Assembly: GCF_001632805.1 (NCBI RefSeq)
Contig: NZ_CP007220.1
Coordinates: 3,286,001 to 3,350,000 of the forward strand
Reading direction: 5' to 3'
Length of the DNA stretch: 64,000 nt
DNA from: Mycobacteroides chelonae CCUG 47445
GTDB lineage: Bacteria > Actinomycetota > Actinomycetes > Mycobacteriales > Mycobacteriaceae
The notes beneath the pieces were generated by a model. It was not told the DNA's origin and did not search any database. It saw only the letters and a program-made list of their open reading frames with translations. Positions 37,643-46,755 of the stretch are shown one piece after another (within the stretch, counting starts at the first letter, position 1; the number at the start of each line of letters is the position of its first letter). Both the position numbers and the translations under genes were made by a program.

Positions 37643-37884
37643 TATTGGTCACCCCCAGGGGGCACCCCCGGGGCCACCAGGCTGCCACGCAGAGGCTTTG
37701 GCGCTGCCGGTTTATGTGGAGTCGACGCAGCTATGGCACAGGGTGCCGAAACCGGCATAACCACACGTCAACCCGATGGTGTCGCATCGGGCGCTGAGGT
37801 CGATTACGCGTGCCCGGTGCGTCTACATCACATAGATGTTCGCGTGGGCGTACGCAGACGCTCCAAATGTCGCCGAGGGCGACG
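37643..37884. other. Intergenic stretch with a possible zinc-motif remnant
   Basis: No intact gene. On the minus strand about 29 codons ending near 37720 read with four Cys (CDTIGLTCGYAGFGTLCHSC), spaced like a small zinc site. The frame has a stop upstream and no ATG or GTG start, so it looks like a decayed gene end. Confidence 0.3.
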
Positions 37885-38550
37885 TTAATCGTCCGCTTGG
37901 TCGGTGAAGTCGTGCCAAAATCGCTTGTCGACCCAGTACGCGCGTTCGCCTCGCGGTTCTGGGTGGTGACGGTACCGCCCAACCGGTGCGCGATACCCAT
38001 CAGTGGGGTGAGTCGGTGGCGGGCCCCACCGACCATCCCACCATGGAACCCAATGGAAGTCCCAGACGTCATCGTCGGCGGGGTCGAGTTCTTTGAATCT
38101 TGCTCCGAGGTTGTAGATGATGTTAAGCCAGCTAAGAGCTTCCTCCATAGCGTGAATCGCGTAGGCCAGATCCTCTTCTCGAATGTCTTCGATGTACCGC
38201 CGTTGAATCCAGGTGCCCTCTTGATAAGACTCAAATCCGTTACTGCGCACTATCTTCAACACGCGATGTGGCTGTGAGCCTTCGATCGAGTCAATGTCGA
38301 TCATGTGAGCGAGCTTGTCGCGGACCTGCTTAGCACGTTTGTAGATTTGCGAGAAAAGATGAGGGAAGGCCACTCCGTAGACGTTGCGAACGATCTTCTT
38401 GTATTCGCCCAGGATGAAATCGTCGGCGTACTTCTCTCGCTCCGCGTACGCAGTCGCTTGGTCACCTTCGAGTGCCATCAACGTGTAGTCCTTCATCAGT
38501 GATTGAAGCTCTGTCCACACGGCGAAGAGTTTGAGTGCCATCCGTTCCAT
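37885..38550 (-). CDS. HEPN-like protein of an accessory island
   Basis: About 221 residues from the ATG at 38550 (AGGA 7-11 nt upstream, TATAGC about 40 nt upstream). A GTG at 38610 would add 20 residues but falls directly on the tail of the hairpin at 38620-38649. Mostly helical N-terminal two thirds; the segment RAKQVRDKLAHMIDID contains Rx4H (R-D-K-L-A-H), the catalytic signature of HEPN RNases. The C-terminal third is Trp/Pro/His-rich (DVWDFHWVPWWDGRW) and probably not folded as HEPN. HEPN proteins are common in toxin-antitoxin, abortive-infection and other defence systems. Assignment rests on one motif and fold impression; exact family unknown. Confidence 0.6.
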   Translation of the reverse strand: MERMALKLFAVWTELQSLMKDYTLMALEGDQATAYAEREKYADDFILGEYKKIVRNVYGVAFPHLFSQIYKRAKQVRDKLAHMIDIDSIEGSQPHRVLKIVRSNGFESYQEGTWIQRRYIEDIREEDLAYAIHAMEEALSWLNIIYNLGARFKELDPADDDVWDFHWVPWWDGRWGPPPTHPTDGYRAPVGRYRHHPEPRGERAYWVDKRFWHDFTDQADD

Positions 38551-38619
38551 GGATCGATCCTGACAGGACGTTGCAGACTCGACACGGCTATACAGAGAGT
38601 CGGCATCCACACACGAGAA

Positions 38620-38649
38620 GGCGGCACCACCAAGAGAAGTGATGCCGCC
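38620..38649 (-). terminator. Hairpin between the helical-protein gene and the HEPN-like gene
   Basis: GGCGGCACCAC (38620-38630) pairs with GTGATGCCGCC (38639-38649), an 11-bp stem with one wobble and an 8-nt loop. TTCTCGTGTG follows on the minus strand. It separates the two genes transcriptionally. Confidence 0.65.
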
Positions 38650-38664
38650 GTCGACGTCGAACGG

Positions 38665-39189
38665 TTACGCGGATTCGGGTGGATGCGGGCGCATCAGGTT
38701 GTAGGCGATCAGGTTGTCCCGCGCGGTGGCGATCCGAGAACTGAGTGGATCGAGGCGGGATTTCAGTCCGGCTGCTTCGAAAAGCAGGGCCAAGACCCCT
38801 AGCACGGATGCGGCCTTCCCGAGCGTGGACTCCAGCCTGGTGATGACGGCGCGCATCTCCTCCATCAACGCCAAGAGATCGCTCACAGGACCAACGATGT
38901 ACGGGTCTTCCGTGAGTTCCAGGACGGTAGTGCCCCTCGTGGCGACGACTTCGAGTCGTTCCATGACCTCCGGCTGCACGCCGACCAACGAAGTGTGCGC
39001 CTTGCGGAGTGCCCGCTTGAGGTCCTCCCAGGCGCGCTGGATGTCAGCCCACGTCGTTTTGTTGGGGGCAGTGCGATCGATTGGTGTCGGCGTGTCGAAG
39101 TTGAGGTTCACCGACAAGAAATCATCAATGGCCTGGACAAATTCGGCTATGGGATCGTCTAACGGATCCTTTGGTTGTGGTGCAGGCAT
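38665..39189 (-). CDS. Unknown helical protein of the accessory island
   Basis: 174 residues from the ATG at 39189 with GGGAAGG 5 nt upstream. The N-terminus is acidic and disordered (PAPQPKDPLDDPIAEFVQAI). Residues 45-170 are long amphipathic helices: WADIQRAWEDLKRALRKAH, SDLLALMEEMRAVITRLEST and the hydrophobic KAASVLGVLALLFEAAGL, with SRIATARDNLIAYNLMR at the end. No Cys and no signal peptide. It looks like a coiled-coil or helical-bundle protein, perhaps a phage-type structural or antitoxin-like partner of the HEPN-like gene downstream. I do not recognise a family. Confidence 0.6.
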   Translation of the reverse strand: MPAPQPKDPLDDPIAEFVQAIDDFLSVNLNFDTPTPIDRTAPNKTTWADIQRAWEDLKRALRKAHTSLVGVQPEVMERLEVVATRGTTVLELTEDPYIVGPVSDLLALMEEMRAVITRLESTLGKAASVLGVLALLFEAAGLKSRLDPLSSRIATARDNLIAYNLMRPHPPESA

Positions 39190-39583
39190 GACGCCTTCCC
39201 GTTGAGAGAGCGGAAACACAAGCCCCTATCCGGGCCGATTTTCGACCCAGAATCTGCTTTGCGTGTAACGTCCCTCAGAGCATCCTCAGAAAATGCACAA
39301 ATCAAGGCGTTAAACCCTCGGCCGGAGACTTACCTCGGACGAGGGTTTCGTCATCTCAACTCTGGATCAAGACACTACACCTAGTGTCCGACATCTCTAC
39401 CGAACACAACATGTCTCGCAAATGACAAGGTTGTGGTTTCACAGGTGGTTGGAGTGTCGGACCCCGGGGGCTCGGCGTGTCGCGGCGAAAGCATATCCCC
39501 TAGATATAGGGGTGTGAAGCTCGACCTCGCATTCGAGTCCAAAGGGTTGGAGCGGCGCCGCACCTCCAGAACCAGGGCTAGTG
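39190..39583. other. Non-coding stretch of the island with one hairpin
   Basis: No convincing gene on either strand. It holds the hairpin at 39312-39348 and, at 39384-39391 and near 39453-39460, an inverted pair of GTCCGAC/GTCGGAC words. It is clearly less GC-rich than the flanking core genes. Confidence 0.5.
39312..39348 (-). terminator. Hairpin terminator downstream of the zinc-ribbon gene
   Basis: AAACCCTCG (39312-39320) and CGAGGGTTT (39340-39348) form a perfect 9-bp stem with a 19-nt loop. The A/T ends give a short T run on either strand, so it could end transcription in both directions. Confidence 0.6.
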
Positions 39584-39952
39584 TCACAGCCGAGTGCCGT
39601 CGCGCCGCCAGGCATAGTTGCACCCGCTCCGGTCGTAGCGAAACCGTGTGCAGCCAAGAAACTCGCCGTGCTCCTGACTCCACGAGACTTTGACCGTCCC
39701 CTTGCCACACCGGCACACATCACCCGCTGAGACAGGCGGACGGTATCGAGTCGACCCCGTGCCACCACCGAAGAATCCCCGAAGTAGGTCACTTATGGAC
39801 CCCATGTCTAGGAATCATGCCAGCGTCACCACGTCCTGACAGGCGCTTCACTGAACCCGAGGGGTCGCGAGACGATGAAGCACCAAAGTTCTTGTGTCTC
39901 AAGGCTTCCCGATCAATCAACAGAGGTGTAAAGCTAGATCGTCGCGTATTCG
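39509..39952 (+). repeat. Imperfect direct repeat flanking the zinc-ribbon gene
   Basis: About 30 nt beginning GGGGTGTGAAGCTCGAC at 39509 recur as GAGGTGTAAAGCTAGAT at 39924, with roughly three quarters identity continuing over CGC-ATTCGA. Both copies could encode RGVKLD followed by an acidic/aromatic stretch. They lie 75 nt beyond the 3' end and 120 nt beyond the 5' end of the zinc-ribbon gene. Confidence 0.4.
39584..39805 (-). CDS. Small topoisomerase-type zinc-ribbon protein
   Basis: 73 residues from an ATG at 39805. A Gly-rich N-terminus (DLLRGFFGGGTGSTRYRP) leads to a four-Cys ribbon with Cys at 31, 33, 52 and 62, reading CRCGKGTVKV then GEFLGCTRF and SGCNYAW. This is the layout of the zinc fingers at the C-terminus of type IA topoisomerases and of restriction/mobile-element proteins, which bind single-stranded DNA. 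No catalytic domain is attached. It may be a stand-alone nucleic-acid-binding protein of the island; partner unknown. Confidence 0.6.
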   Translation of the reverse strand: MGSISDLLRGFFGGGTGSTRYRPPVSAGDVCRCGKGTVKVSWSQEHGEFLGCTRFRYDRSGCNYAWRRDGTRL

Positions 39953-39996
39953 ATCGACACCATTCCTATTGAACGTCGACCGCGGAAAACGCAAAA

Positions 39997-40025
39997 GCCC
40001 CCGTCACTCCTAAGAGTGCGGGGGC
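39997..40025 (-). terminator. Rho-independent terminator after ilvC
   Basis: GCCCCCGTCACTC (39997-40009) pairs with GAGTGCGGGGGC (40014-40025), with one bulged T and a 4-nt loop. On the minus strand CTTTTGCG follows. It lies 23 nt beyond the ilvC stop. Confidence 0.85.
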
Positions 40026-40047
40026 CTTGCGTTCAGATAAACAGAGA

Positions 40048-41076
<1,029 letters not shown>

Positions 41077-41106
41077 TTACTTCTTCTCTTAACGTCTTTA
41101 TGACTT

Positions 41107-41610
41107 TTACTTGGCGGCGGCGATGGACCGCGGGCCGCGCGACAGCGCGACCACGCCGGACTGCACGATCTCCCGAATACCGTACGGGTCGAGCATCCGC
41201 AGCAGTGCATCCAGCTTGGACTGGGTGCCCGTCGCCTCGATGGTCACCGACTCCGGCGATACATCCACGACCTTGGCACGGAACAGGTTCACCACCTCGA
41301 TGACCTGCGCCCGCACCGTCGCATCGGCGCGCACCTTGACGAGCATCAGCTCGCGGGCCACCGAATTCTCCTCGTCCTGTTCGACGATCTTGATCACGTT
41401 GATGAGCTTGTTGAGCTGCTTGGTGACCTGTTCGAGCGGAAAATCGTCGACGGTGACGACGATCGTCATGCGCGAAATACCTTTGAGCTCCGTCGGGCCC
41501 ACCGCCAACGATGCGATGTTGAAGCCACGACGGGAGAACAGTGCGGCGACACGGGCGAGCACACCGGGACGGTCCTCGACCAGAACGCTCAGAGTGTGGG
41601 TGCTGGTCAT
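41107..41610 (-). CDS. ilvN: Acetolactate synthase, regulatory small subunit
   Basis: 167 residues. The N-terminal ACT domain reads [31 protein letters not shown] at about residues 4-34 (given as a region) and binds valine for feedback inhibition. The second domain has [26 protein letters not shown] near residue 118. It activates IvB and confers valine sensitivity. The ATG at 41610 overlaps the ilvB stop by 4 nt, ensuring matched amounts of the two subunits. Confidence 0.97.
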   Translation of the reverse strand: MTSTHTLSVLVEDRPGVLARVAALFSRRGFNIASLAVGPTELKGISRMTIVVTVDDFPLEQVTKQLNKLINVIKIVEQDEENSVARELMLVKVRADATVRAQVIEVVNLFRAKVVDVSPESVTIEATGTQSKLDALLRMLDPYGIREIVQSGVVALSRGPRSIAAAK

Positions 41611-43457
41611 CGTGACCCTTCCTGCTCCGCAGTTTCATCATCGTCGAACAGCGGCCGGATGCCCCGCGCCGCCTGGATCTCGTCATTGCTGGTGCCCGCC
41701 GCGACCATCGGCCACACCTGGGCGTCGGCACCGACGATGAAGTCGATGACCACCGGGCGATCGTTGATGGCCCGTGCCTCTTCGATCACCTTGGCGACGT
41801 CCTCTTCACGCTCGCAACGCAATCCGACACAGCCAAGCGCCTCGGCCAGCTTCACGAAATCGGGGATGCGGCGCGAGTGCGTGGCCAAGTCGGTCTGCGA
41901 GTAGCGCTGCTCGTAGAACAGCGTCTGCCACTGACGCACCATGCCCAGGTTGCCGTTATTGATGAGCGCCACCTTGATGGGCACGCCCTCGATGGCGCAG
42001 GTGGCCAGCTCCTGGTTGGTCATCTGGAAGCAGCCGTCACCGTCGATGGCCCACACCTCGGCCTCGGGGCGCGCCATCTTGGCACCCATGGCCGCGGGCA
42101 CCGCGAAGCCCATGGTGCCCAGGCCACCGGAGTTGAGCCAGGTACGCGGGTTCTCGTACTTGACGAACTGTGCCGCCCACATCTGGTGCTGCCCAACGCC
42201 CGCCACGTAGACCGCGTCGGGTCCGGCGATCTTGCCCAACGTCTCGATGACGAACTCCGGGCCCAGGCTGCCGTCGTGCTGTGCGTCGTATCCCAGCGGG
42301 TAGGTCGCGCGGATACCGGACAGGTACTCCCACCACTCGGACAGATCGGTGGTCGCACCGGTCGCGCGGTCGTTCCGGATGGCTTCGGTCAGCTCGGAGA
42401 TGACGTTCTTCACGTCGCCGACGATCGGCACATCCGCGTGGCGGTTCTTACCGATCTCGGCGGGGTCGATATCGGCGTGAATCACCTTGGCGTCCGGCGC
42501 GAACGAGTCCAGCTGCCCGGTGACGCGGTCGTCGAAACGCGCGCCCAGGGTGATCAGCAGATCGCTGCGCTGCAGTGCTGCCACCGCGCCGACGGTGCCG
42601 TGCATCCCGGGCATACCCATGTGCAGCTCGTGGCTGTCGGGGAATGCACCGCGCGCCATAAGGGTGGTGACGACGGGGATGCCGGTCAGTTCGGCCAATT
42701 CCTTAAGTTCCGGGGATGCGTCCGCGCGGATGACACCGCCACCGACGTACAGCACCGGGCGCTTGGCGGCGGCGATGAGCCGAACCGCCTCACGGACCTG
42801 CTTGCCGTGCGGCTTGGTGACGGGCTTATAGCCGGGCAGATAGATCTGCGGCGGCCAGCTGAACGTGGTCTGCGCCTGCAGCACGTCCTTGGGGATATCG
42901 ACGAGGACCGCGCCGGGACGGCCGCTCTGGGCGATGTAGAAAGCCTCGGCGATGACCCGAGGGATTTCCTCGGCGTTGTTCACCAGGAAGTTGTGCTTGG
43001 TGATCGGCATGGTGATGCCGGAGATGTCGGCTTCCTGGAAGGCGTCGGTGCCGATGAGGCCCCGCCCCACCTGCCCGGTGATCGCGACCACCGGGATGGA
43101 ATCCATCTGTGCGTCGGCCAACGGGGTGACCAGGTTGGTGGCACCCGGGCCAGAGGTGGCCATCATGACGCCGACCTTGCCGCTGGCGTGGGCGTACCCG
43201 CTGGCGGCGTGCCCGCCACCCTGCTCGTGCCGCACCAGGACATGCCGGACCTTCACCGAGTCGTACAGCGGGTCGTACACGGGCAGCACCGCACCGCCGG
43301 GAATACCGAAGATGACCTCGACACCGAGCTCCTCAAGCGAGCGCACTACCGACTGCGCGCCGGTGACGCGCTGGGGTGCGACGGTGTTCGCTTCCGGAGC
43401 TGCTGCTGGGGCCGGCCCAGAAGCAGAAGCCGGCTTGGGCTTTGCAGGTGCACTCAT
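41607..43457 (-). CDS. ilvB: Acetolactate synthase, catalytic large subunit
   Basis: 616 residues, a ThDP- and FAD-dependent enzyme that makes acetolactate or acetohydroxybutyrate. An Ala/Pro-rich N-terminal extension of ~30 residues precedes the core. The ThDP Glu is in [20 protein letters not shown] near residue 78, FAD contacts in [16 protein letters not shown], and the ThDP/Mg motif [20 protein letters not shown] near 475. It is the target of sulfonylurea-type inhibitors. Its transcription is probably attenuated through the leader at 43503-43663. First gene of ilvBNC. Confidence 0.97.
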   Translation of the reverse strand: MSAPAKPKPASASGPAPAAAPEANTVAPQRVTGAQSVVRSLEELGVEVIFGIPGGAVLPVYDPLYDSVKVRHVLVRHEQGGGHAASGYAHASGKVGVMMATSGPGATNLVTPLADAQMDSIPVVAITGQVGRGLIGTDAFQEADISGITMPITKHNFLVNNAEEIPRVIAEAFYIAQSGRPGAVLVDIPKDVLQAQTTFSWPPQIYLPGYKPVTKPHGKQVREAVRLIAAAKRPVLYVGGGVIRADASPELKELAELTGIPVVTTLMARGAFPDSHELHMGMPGMHGTVGAVAALQRSDLLITLGARFDDRVTGQLDSFAPDAKVIHADIDPAEIGKNRHADVPIVGDVKNVISELTEAIRNDRATGATTDLSEWWEYLSGIRATYPLGYDAQHDGSLGPEFVIETLGKIAGPDAVYVAGVGQHQMWAAQFVKYENPRTWLNSGGLGTMGFAVPAAMGAKMARPEAEVWAIDGDGCFQMTNQELATCAIEGVPIKVALINNGNLGMVRQWQTLFYEQRYSQTDLATHSRRIPDFVKLAEALGCVGLRCEREEDVAKVIEEARAINDRPVVIDFIVGADAQVWPMVAAGTSNDEIQAARGIRPLFDDDETAEQEGSR

Positions 43458-43502
43458 GGTGGTCTGTCCTCTTGTTGTGTCCGTACTGAAAACCTATGGC
43501 AA

Positions 43503-43539
43503 CAAAAAACCCCCGCCAGCGGTCTGCTGTACGAGGGTT
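43503..43539 (-). terminator. Attenuator terminator in the ilvB leader
   Basis: On the minus strand AACCCTCG (43539-43532) pairs with CGGGGGTT (43515-43508), enclosing the inner stem CAGC/GCTG around AGACC. It is followed by TTTTTT. Sitting about 45 nt before the ilvB start codon, it must be overcome for the operon to be transcribed. Confidence 0.85.
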
Positions 43540-43575
43540 GCGCGTCGAGTGTGCGCGAGTTGCCTTGGACTCGGG

Positions 43576-43626
43576 CTACGCGTCGACGCGCATACCGATT
43601 ACTACGAGCAAGGCGGGGTTGTTCAC
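43576..43626 (-). CDS. ilvB leader peptide (attenuation)
   Basis: A 16-codon ORF with GTG start at 43626 and TAG stop ending at 43576, encoding MNNPALLVVIGMRVDA. Five consecutive codons (TTG CTC GTA GTA ATC) specify Leu-Leu-Val-Val-Ile, the three end products of the pathway. The terminator begins about 37 nt downstream, the usual geometry of ribosome-mediated attenuation: slow translation at the branched-chain codons would favour an alternative fold and read-through into ilvBNC. The GTG is about 7 nt after a promoter-like TACCGT, so the transcript may be leaderless. Predicted ilvB attenuators are known from comparative work on actinobacteria; this particular peptide is read directly from the sequence. 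Confidence 0.8.
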   Translation of the reverse strand: MNNPALLVVIGMRVDA

Positions 43627-43633
43627 ACCGCGT

Positions 43634-43663
43634 ACGGTAGTCGTTTCTGGAGGTCCGAGTCAA
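43634..43663 (-). promoter_or_regulatory. Putative promoter of the ilvB leader
   Basis: TTGACT (43663-43658) and TACCGT (43639-43634) with an 18-nt spacer. Transcription would start at or next to the leader-peptide GTG at 43626. Confidence 0.6.
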
Positions 43664-43754
43664 ATCCCTGCTAGGGGCGGCTTCGCCGAGCGTGAAGCCA
43701 CTGAGTTCCGGGCCGAATTCTCGCCCTGGCCTCACCGTCGGGGACAATGGATGG

Positions 43755-44144
43755 ATGACCGAGGAGAAGCGCACAGTCATCAGGACGTCGCCGATGGCGC
43801 ATTTCATGTCCGGGTTCCTGGCGCTCGGCATCCTGACGTTCGTCCTGTACATCCCGGTCCTCGCACCGCTGCTGCTGATCCCCGCCGCCATGTCCTATGC
43901 CATCGTCCGGTATCGGACCGCAGTCGACACCGAATCAGTGCAGGTACGAACGCTGGCAAGCACCCGGACGCTGCCGTGGACAGAGGTCAAGGGCCTCGGA
44001 TTCGACAGGCACGCCTGGGCACGCGCGGAACTCGTCGACGGCACCTCGCTGCGTCTCCCGGCGGTCACCTTCTCGACGCTGCCGATCCTGTCGGCGGCCA
44101 GCAATGGCCGGGTGCCGAATCCGTACCAAGGGGTTCAGCGCTAG
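43755..44144 (+). CDS. PH-domain membrane protein, Cfp6-like
   Basis: 129 residues from the ATG at 43755. Two adjacent hydrophobic helices (MSGFLALGILTFVLYIPVL and LLLIPAAMSYAIVRY) form a hairpin anchor and are followed by a bacterial PH-like domain with LPWTEVKGLGFDRHAWARA and LRLPAVTF. Proteins of this type follow ilvB on the opposite strand in mycobacteria; the M. tuberculosis counterpart is known as low-molecular-weight antigen CFP6. Function unknown. Its last 4 nt overlap the saccharopine-dehydrogenase-like gene, which converges on it. Confidence 0.82.
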   Translation: MTEEKRTVIRTSPMAHFMSGFLALGILTFVLYIPVLAPLLLIPAAMSYAIVRYRTAVDTESVQVRTLASTRTLPWTEVKGLGFDRHAWARAELVDGTSLRLPAVTFSTLPILSAASNGRVPNPYQGVQR

Positions 44145-45367
44145 GCGGCCAAACGGTCCTGCATGCCCCACGGCGCACCGAAGGTATTGAGCCGGTCCAG
44201 GAACGGGAGGCTGTCGAAGGCCTCCGGCCCCAGCACACCGGTGCCGCTCCACGCACCCTCGGCGAGCAGTTCCAGGGCCACCACCGGGTTCACGGCGGTC
44301 TGCCACACGACACATTGCGCACCGTCACGTGCCATCGTCCACTCGTTGTCGACGACGTGATGCAGGTAGACCTCGCGGGGCTTGCCGTCCTTGCCGGTCC
44401 CAGTCACCCACAGACCCGCACAGGTGGCCCCGCGCATCAGATGCCCCAGCCCGGCCGGGTCCGGTAGGCACGCCGCCACCACATCACGAGGACTGACCGC
44501 GGCGGCGCGGCCGTCGGCGTGCACGCTGACCGGGTCGGTGCTGTCCAGCCCGACCAGGCGCAGGGTGCGCAGCACGTTGATGAATTCGGCGCCGAGGCCG
44601 TATTTGAATGTCACCCGCCGGGCGTTCACCCAGCGCGGCATGAGCACCACTTCCTCGTGCTCGACGTTGACGCATTCGACGGGGCCGATGCCTCCGGGGA
44701 AGTCGAAAACCTCCGGTTCGCTGAACGGTTCGGTGGTGAAGAACCCCTTGTTGCGTTCCCAGATCAGGGGCGGATTCAGGCATTCCTCGATGGTCGTCCA
44801 GATCGAGAAGGACGGCGCGAATCGGTATCCCTGCACCTCGAGATTGGATCCGTCGCGAGTGCCCAGCTCGTCGATCTCGGAGAACAGATGGTCGGCGGCG
44901 TACCGCGCGAACACGTCACTCAGACCCGGCTCGACCCCGATACCGACCAGGGCCAACAGCCCTGCGGCTTCCCATTTTTCGGCCGCGGCGAACTGTTCAT
45001 CGCCCAGCATCACCCCGGGCAGTTCGTACGGTCTTTCCGGATGGCGATGCGACAAACTCATCGCCATGTCGAGGTAGGTCACGCCTGCCGCGAAGCACCC
45101 GTCGAACACACTCATCACGAATCGAGGGTCGACCGCGTTGAGGGCGTGGGTTATTCGATGTTCCCGGCACAGCGCCGCGACATCGTCAGCCGAGGAGGCG
45201 TCGATGCGCGCCGCCGTGAATCGTGGATCACCGAGCCGATCCACCACCGCCTGCGCCCGGGCCATGTCATAGTCCGCGATCACCAGCGCCTCGAAGAACT
45301 CGCGACGGGCCGCGATGAACGCGGCCGCGCTGCCCACTCCCCCGGCACCCACGATGAGAATTCGCAT
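44141..45367 (-). CDS. Saccharopine dehydrogenase-like oxidoreductase
   Basis: 408 residues from the ATG at 45367, 2 nt after the aminotransferase stop. N-terminal Rossmann motif RILIVGAGGVGSAAAFIAARR; middle HALNAVDPRFVMSVFDGCF and TYLDMAMSL; C-terminal saccharopine-type region WVNARRVTFKYGLGAEFINV near residue 240. The family covers saccharopine dehydrogenase, lysine-6-dehydrogenase and carboxynorspermidine synthase, all handling the terminal amine of lysine- or polyamine-like substrates. With the aminotransferase, aldehyde dehydrogenase and APC permease nearby, a role in lysine or diamine breakdown is a fair inference, but the exact reaction is not shown. Confidence 0.82.
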   Translation of the reverse strand: MRILIVGAGGVGSAAAFIAARREFFEALVIADYDMARAQAVVDRLGDPRFTAARIDASSADDVAALCREHRITHALNAVDPRFVMSVFDGCFAAGVTYLDMAMSLSHRHPERPYELPGVMLGDEQFAAAEKWEAAGLLALVGIGVEPGLSDVFARYAADHLFSEIDELGTRDGSNLEVQGYRFAPSFSIWTTIEECLNPPLIWERNKGFFTTEPFSEPEVFDFPGGIGPVECVNVEHEEVVLMPRWVNARRVTFKYGLGAEFINVLRTLRLVGLDSTDPVSVHADGRAAAVSPRDVVAACLPDPAGLGHLMRGATCAGLWVTGTGKDGKPREVYLHHVVDNEWTMARDGAQCVVWQTAVNPVVALELLAEGAWSGTGVLGPEAFDSLPFLDRLNTFGAPWGMQDRLAA

Positions 45368-45369
45368 GT

Positions 45370-46755
45370 CTATAACCGCGCCCACGCCTCGGTGAGCACC
45401 CCGCGCAGGATCTGCTCGATCGCATCGAACTCCTGCTTCCCCGAAATCAGCGGCGGTGCAAGCTGAATCACCGGGTCACCGCGGTCGTCGGCGCGACAGT
45501 ACAGGCCAGCATCCCAGAGCGCGGCAGACAGGAAGCCGCGCAGCAGCCGCTCGCTCTCCTCGCCGCTGAACGTCTCCTTGGTCGTCTTGTCCTTGACCAA
45601 TTCGATTCCGTAGAAGTACCCCTCACCGCGCACGTCACCGACGATCGGCAGGTCGTGGAGTTTCTCCAGGGTGGCCCGGAACACCGGGGCGTTCTCATGC
45701 ACCCGATCGTTGAGGCCCTCCCGTTCGAAAATATCGAGGTTGGCAAGAGCCACCGCCGCCGAAACAGGATGTCCGCCAAAGGTATATCCGTGTGGGAAAG
45801 TGGTTTTACCGTCGTTGAACGGCTCGAACAGACGGTCCGTGGCGATCATCGCCCCGATCGGCGAGTAGCCAGAGGTCATGCCCTTGGCGCAGGTGATGAT
45901 GTCCGGCTGGTACCCGAAATCCTCGCAGGCGAACATCGATCCGATACGGCCGAAGGCACAGATCACCTCGTCGGACACCAGCAGCACGTCGTACTCGTCG
46001 CAGATTTCCCGTACCCGCTCGAAGTAGCCCGGCGGGGGCGGGAAGCAACCGCCCGCGTTCTGCACAGGTTCGAGGAAGACCGCCGCGACCGTGTCGGGTC
46101 CCTCGAATTCGATCGCCTCGGCGATCCGGTCGGCACAGTAACGCCCGAACGCCTTGGGATCGTGGGCGTAGGCCTCCGGGGCCCGATAGAAGTTGGTGTT
46201 CGGTGCGCGGAACCCGCCCGGGGTCAGCGGTTCGAAGGGTGCCTTGAACGCCGGCAGACCGGTGATGGCCAGAGCGCCCTGCGGGGTTCCGTGATACGCG
46301 ATGGCGCGCGAAATCACCTTGTGCTTACCAGGTTTACCGGTCAGCTTGAAGAACTGTTTGGCCAGCTTCCACGCGCTTTCCACCGCTTCTCCCCCGCCCG
46401 TGGTGAAGAAGACGCGGTTCAGGTCGCCCGGGGCGTACCCGGCGATGCGATCGGCCAGCTCGATCGCGGTCGGGGTGGCGTAGGACCACAGCGGGAAGAA
46501 CGCGAGCTTCTCGGCTTGCCGGGCGGCGGCCTCCGCCAGTTCGGTGCGGCCGTGCCCGGCCTGCACGACGAACAATCCCGAAAGACCGTCGAGATAACTC
46601 TTACCGCGGTCATCCCAGATCCGCACGCCCTCACCGCGCGTGATGATGGGCGGCGATATGCCCTCACCGTGGCGGGCGAAGTGGCCCCACAGATGGCGGG
46701 ACGCCTTTTCCTGCAGGTCGCCGGAGATCTCGCGTGCTACATCGACGGTTGTCAC
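45370..46755 (-). CDS. Class III aminotransferase (omega-amine type)
   Basis: 461 residues from a GTG at 46755 that overlaps the lrp stop (GTGA). PLP contacts: FFTTGGGEAVESAWKLAKQF near residue 112, YHGTPQGALAITG near 150, the Asp/Val of LLVSDEVICAFGRIGSMFAC near 255, and the PLP lysine in ITCAKGMTSGYSPIGAMIAT near 290. Family members move omega-amino groups from putrescine, beta-alanine, 4-aminobutyrate or similar to pyruvate or 2-oxoglutarate. The close association with an aminobutyraldehyde-type dehydrogenase points to diamine or omega-amino acid use. Confidence 0.88.
   Translation of the reverse strand: MTTVDVAREISGDLQEKASRHLWGHFARHGEGISPPIITRGEGVRIWDDRGKSYLDGLSGLFVVQAGHGRTELAEAAARQAEKLAFFPLWSYATPTAIELADRIAGYAPGDLNRVFFTTGGGEAVESAWKLAKQFFKLTGKPGKHKVISRAIAYHGTPQGALAITGLPAFKAPFEPLTPGGFRAPNTNFYRAPEAYAHDPKAFGRYCADRIAEAIEFEGPDTVAAVFLEPVQNAGGCFPPPPGYFERVREICDEYDVLLVSDEVICAFGRIGSMFACEDFGYQPDIITCAKGMTSGYSPIGAMIATDRLFEPFNDGKTTFPHGYTFGGHPVSAAVALANLDIFEREGLNDRVHENAPVFRATLEKLHDLPIVGDVRGEGYFYGIELVKDKTTKETFSGEESERLLRGFLSAALWDAGLYCRADDRGDPVIQLAPPLISGKQEFDAIEQILRGVLTEAWARL

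Noticed and set aside
37731..38234. 167-codon minus-strand ORF overlapping the HEPN-like gene
   Set aside because: Different frame on the same strand as a better-composed gene; no motif, and Arg/Pro-rich end typical of a shadow frame.
39381..39716. Minus-strand 111-codon ORF overlapping the zinc-ribbon gene
   Set aside because: Composition is Arg/Ser/Thr noise, it conflicts with the better-supported 73-residue gene, and it lacks a ribosome-binding site.
37374..39996. Complete prophage or integrative element
   Set aside because: No integrase, excisionase, portal, capsid or lysis gene and no att duplication that I can see; at most a remnant or small cassette.
41877..43640. 587-codon plus-strand ORF opposite ilvB
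   Set aside because: Same kind of shadow; it also runs across the ilvB leader and has low-complexity composition.
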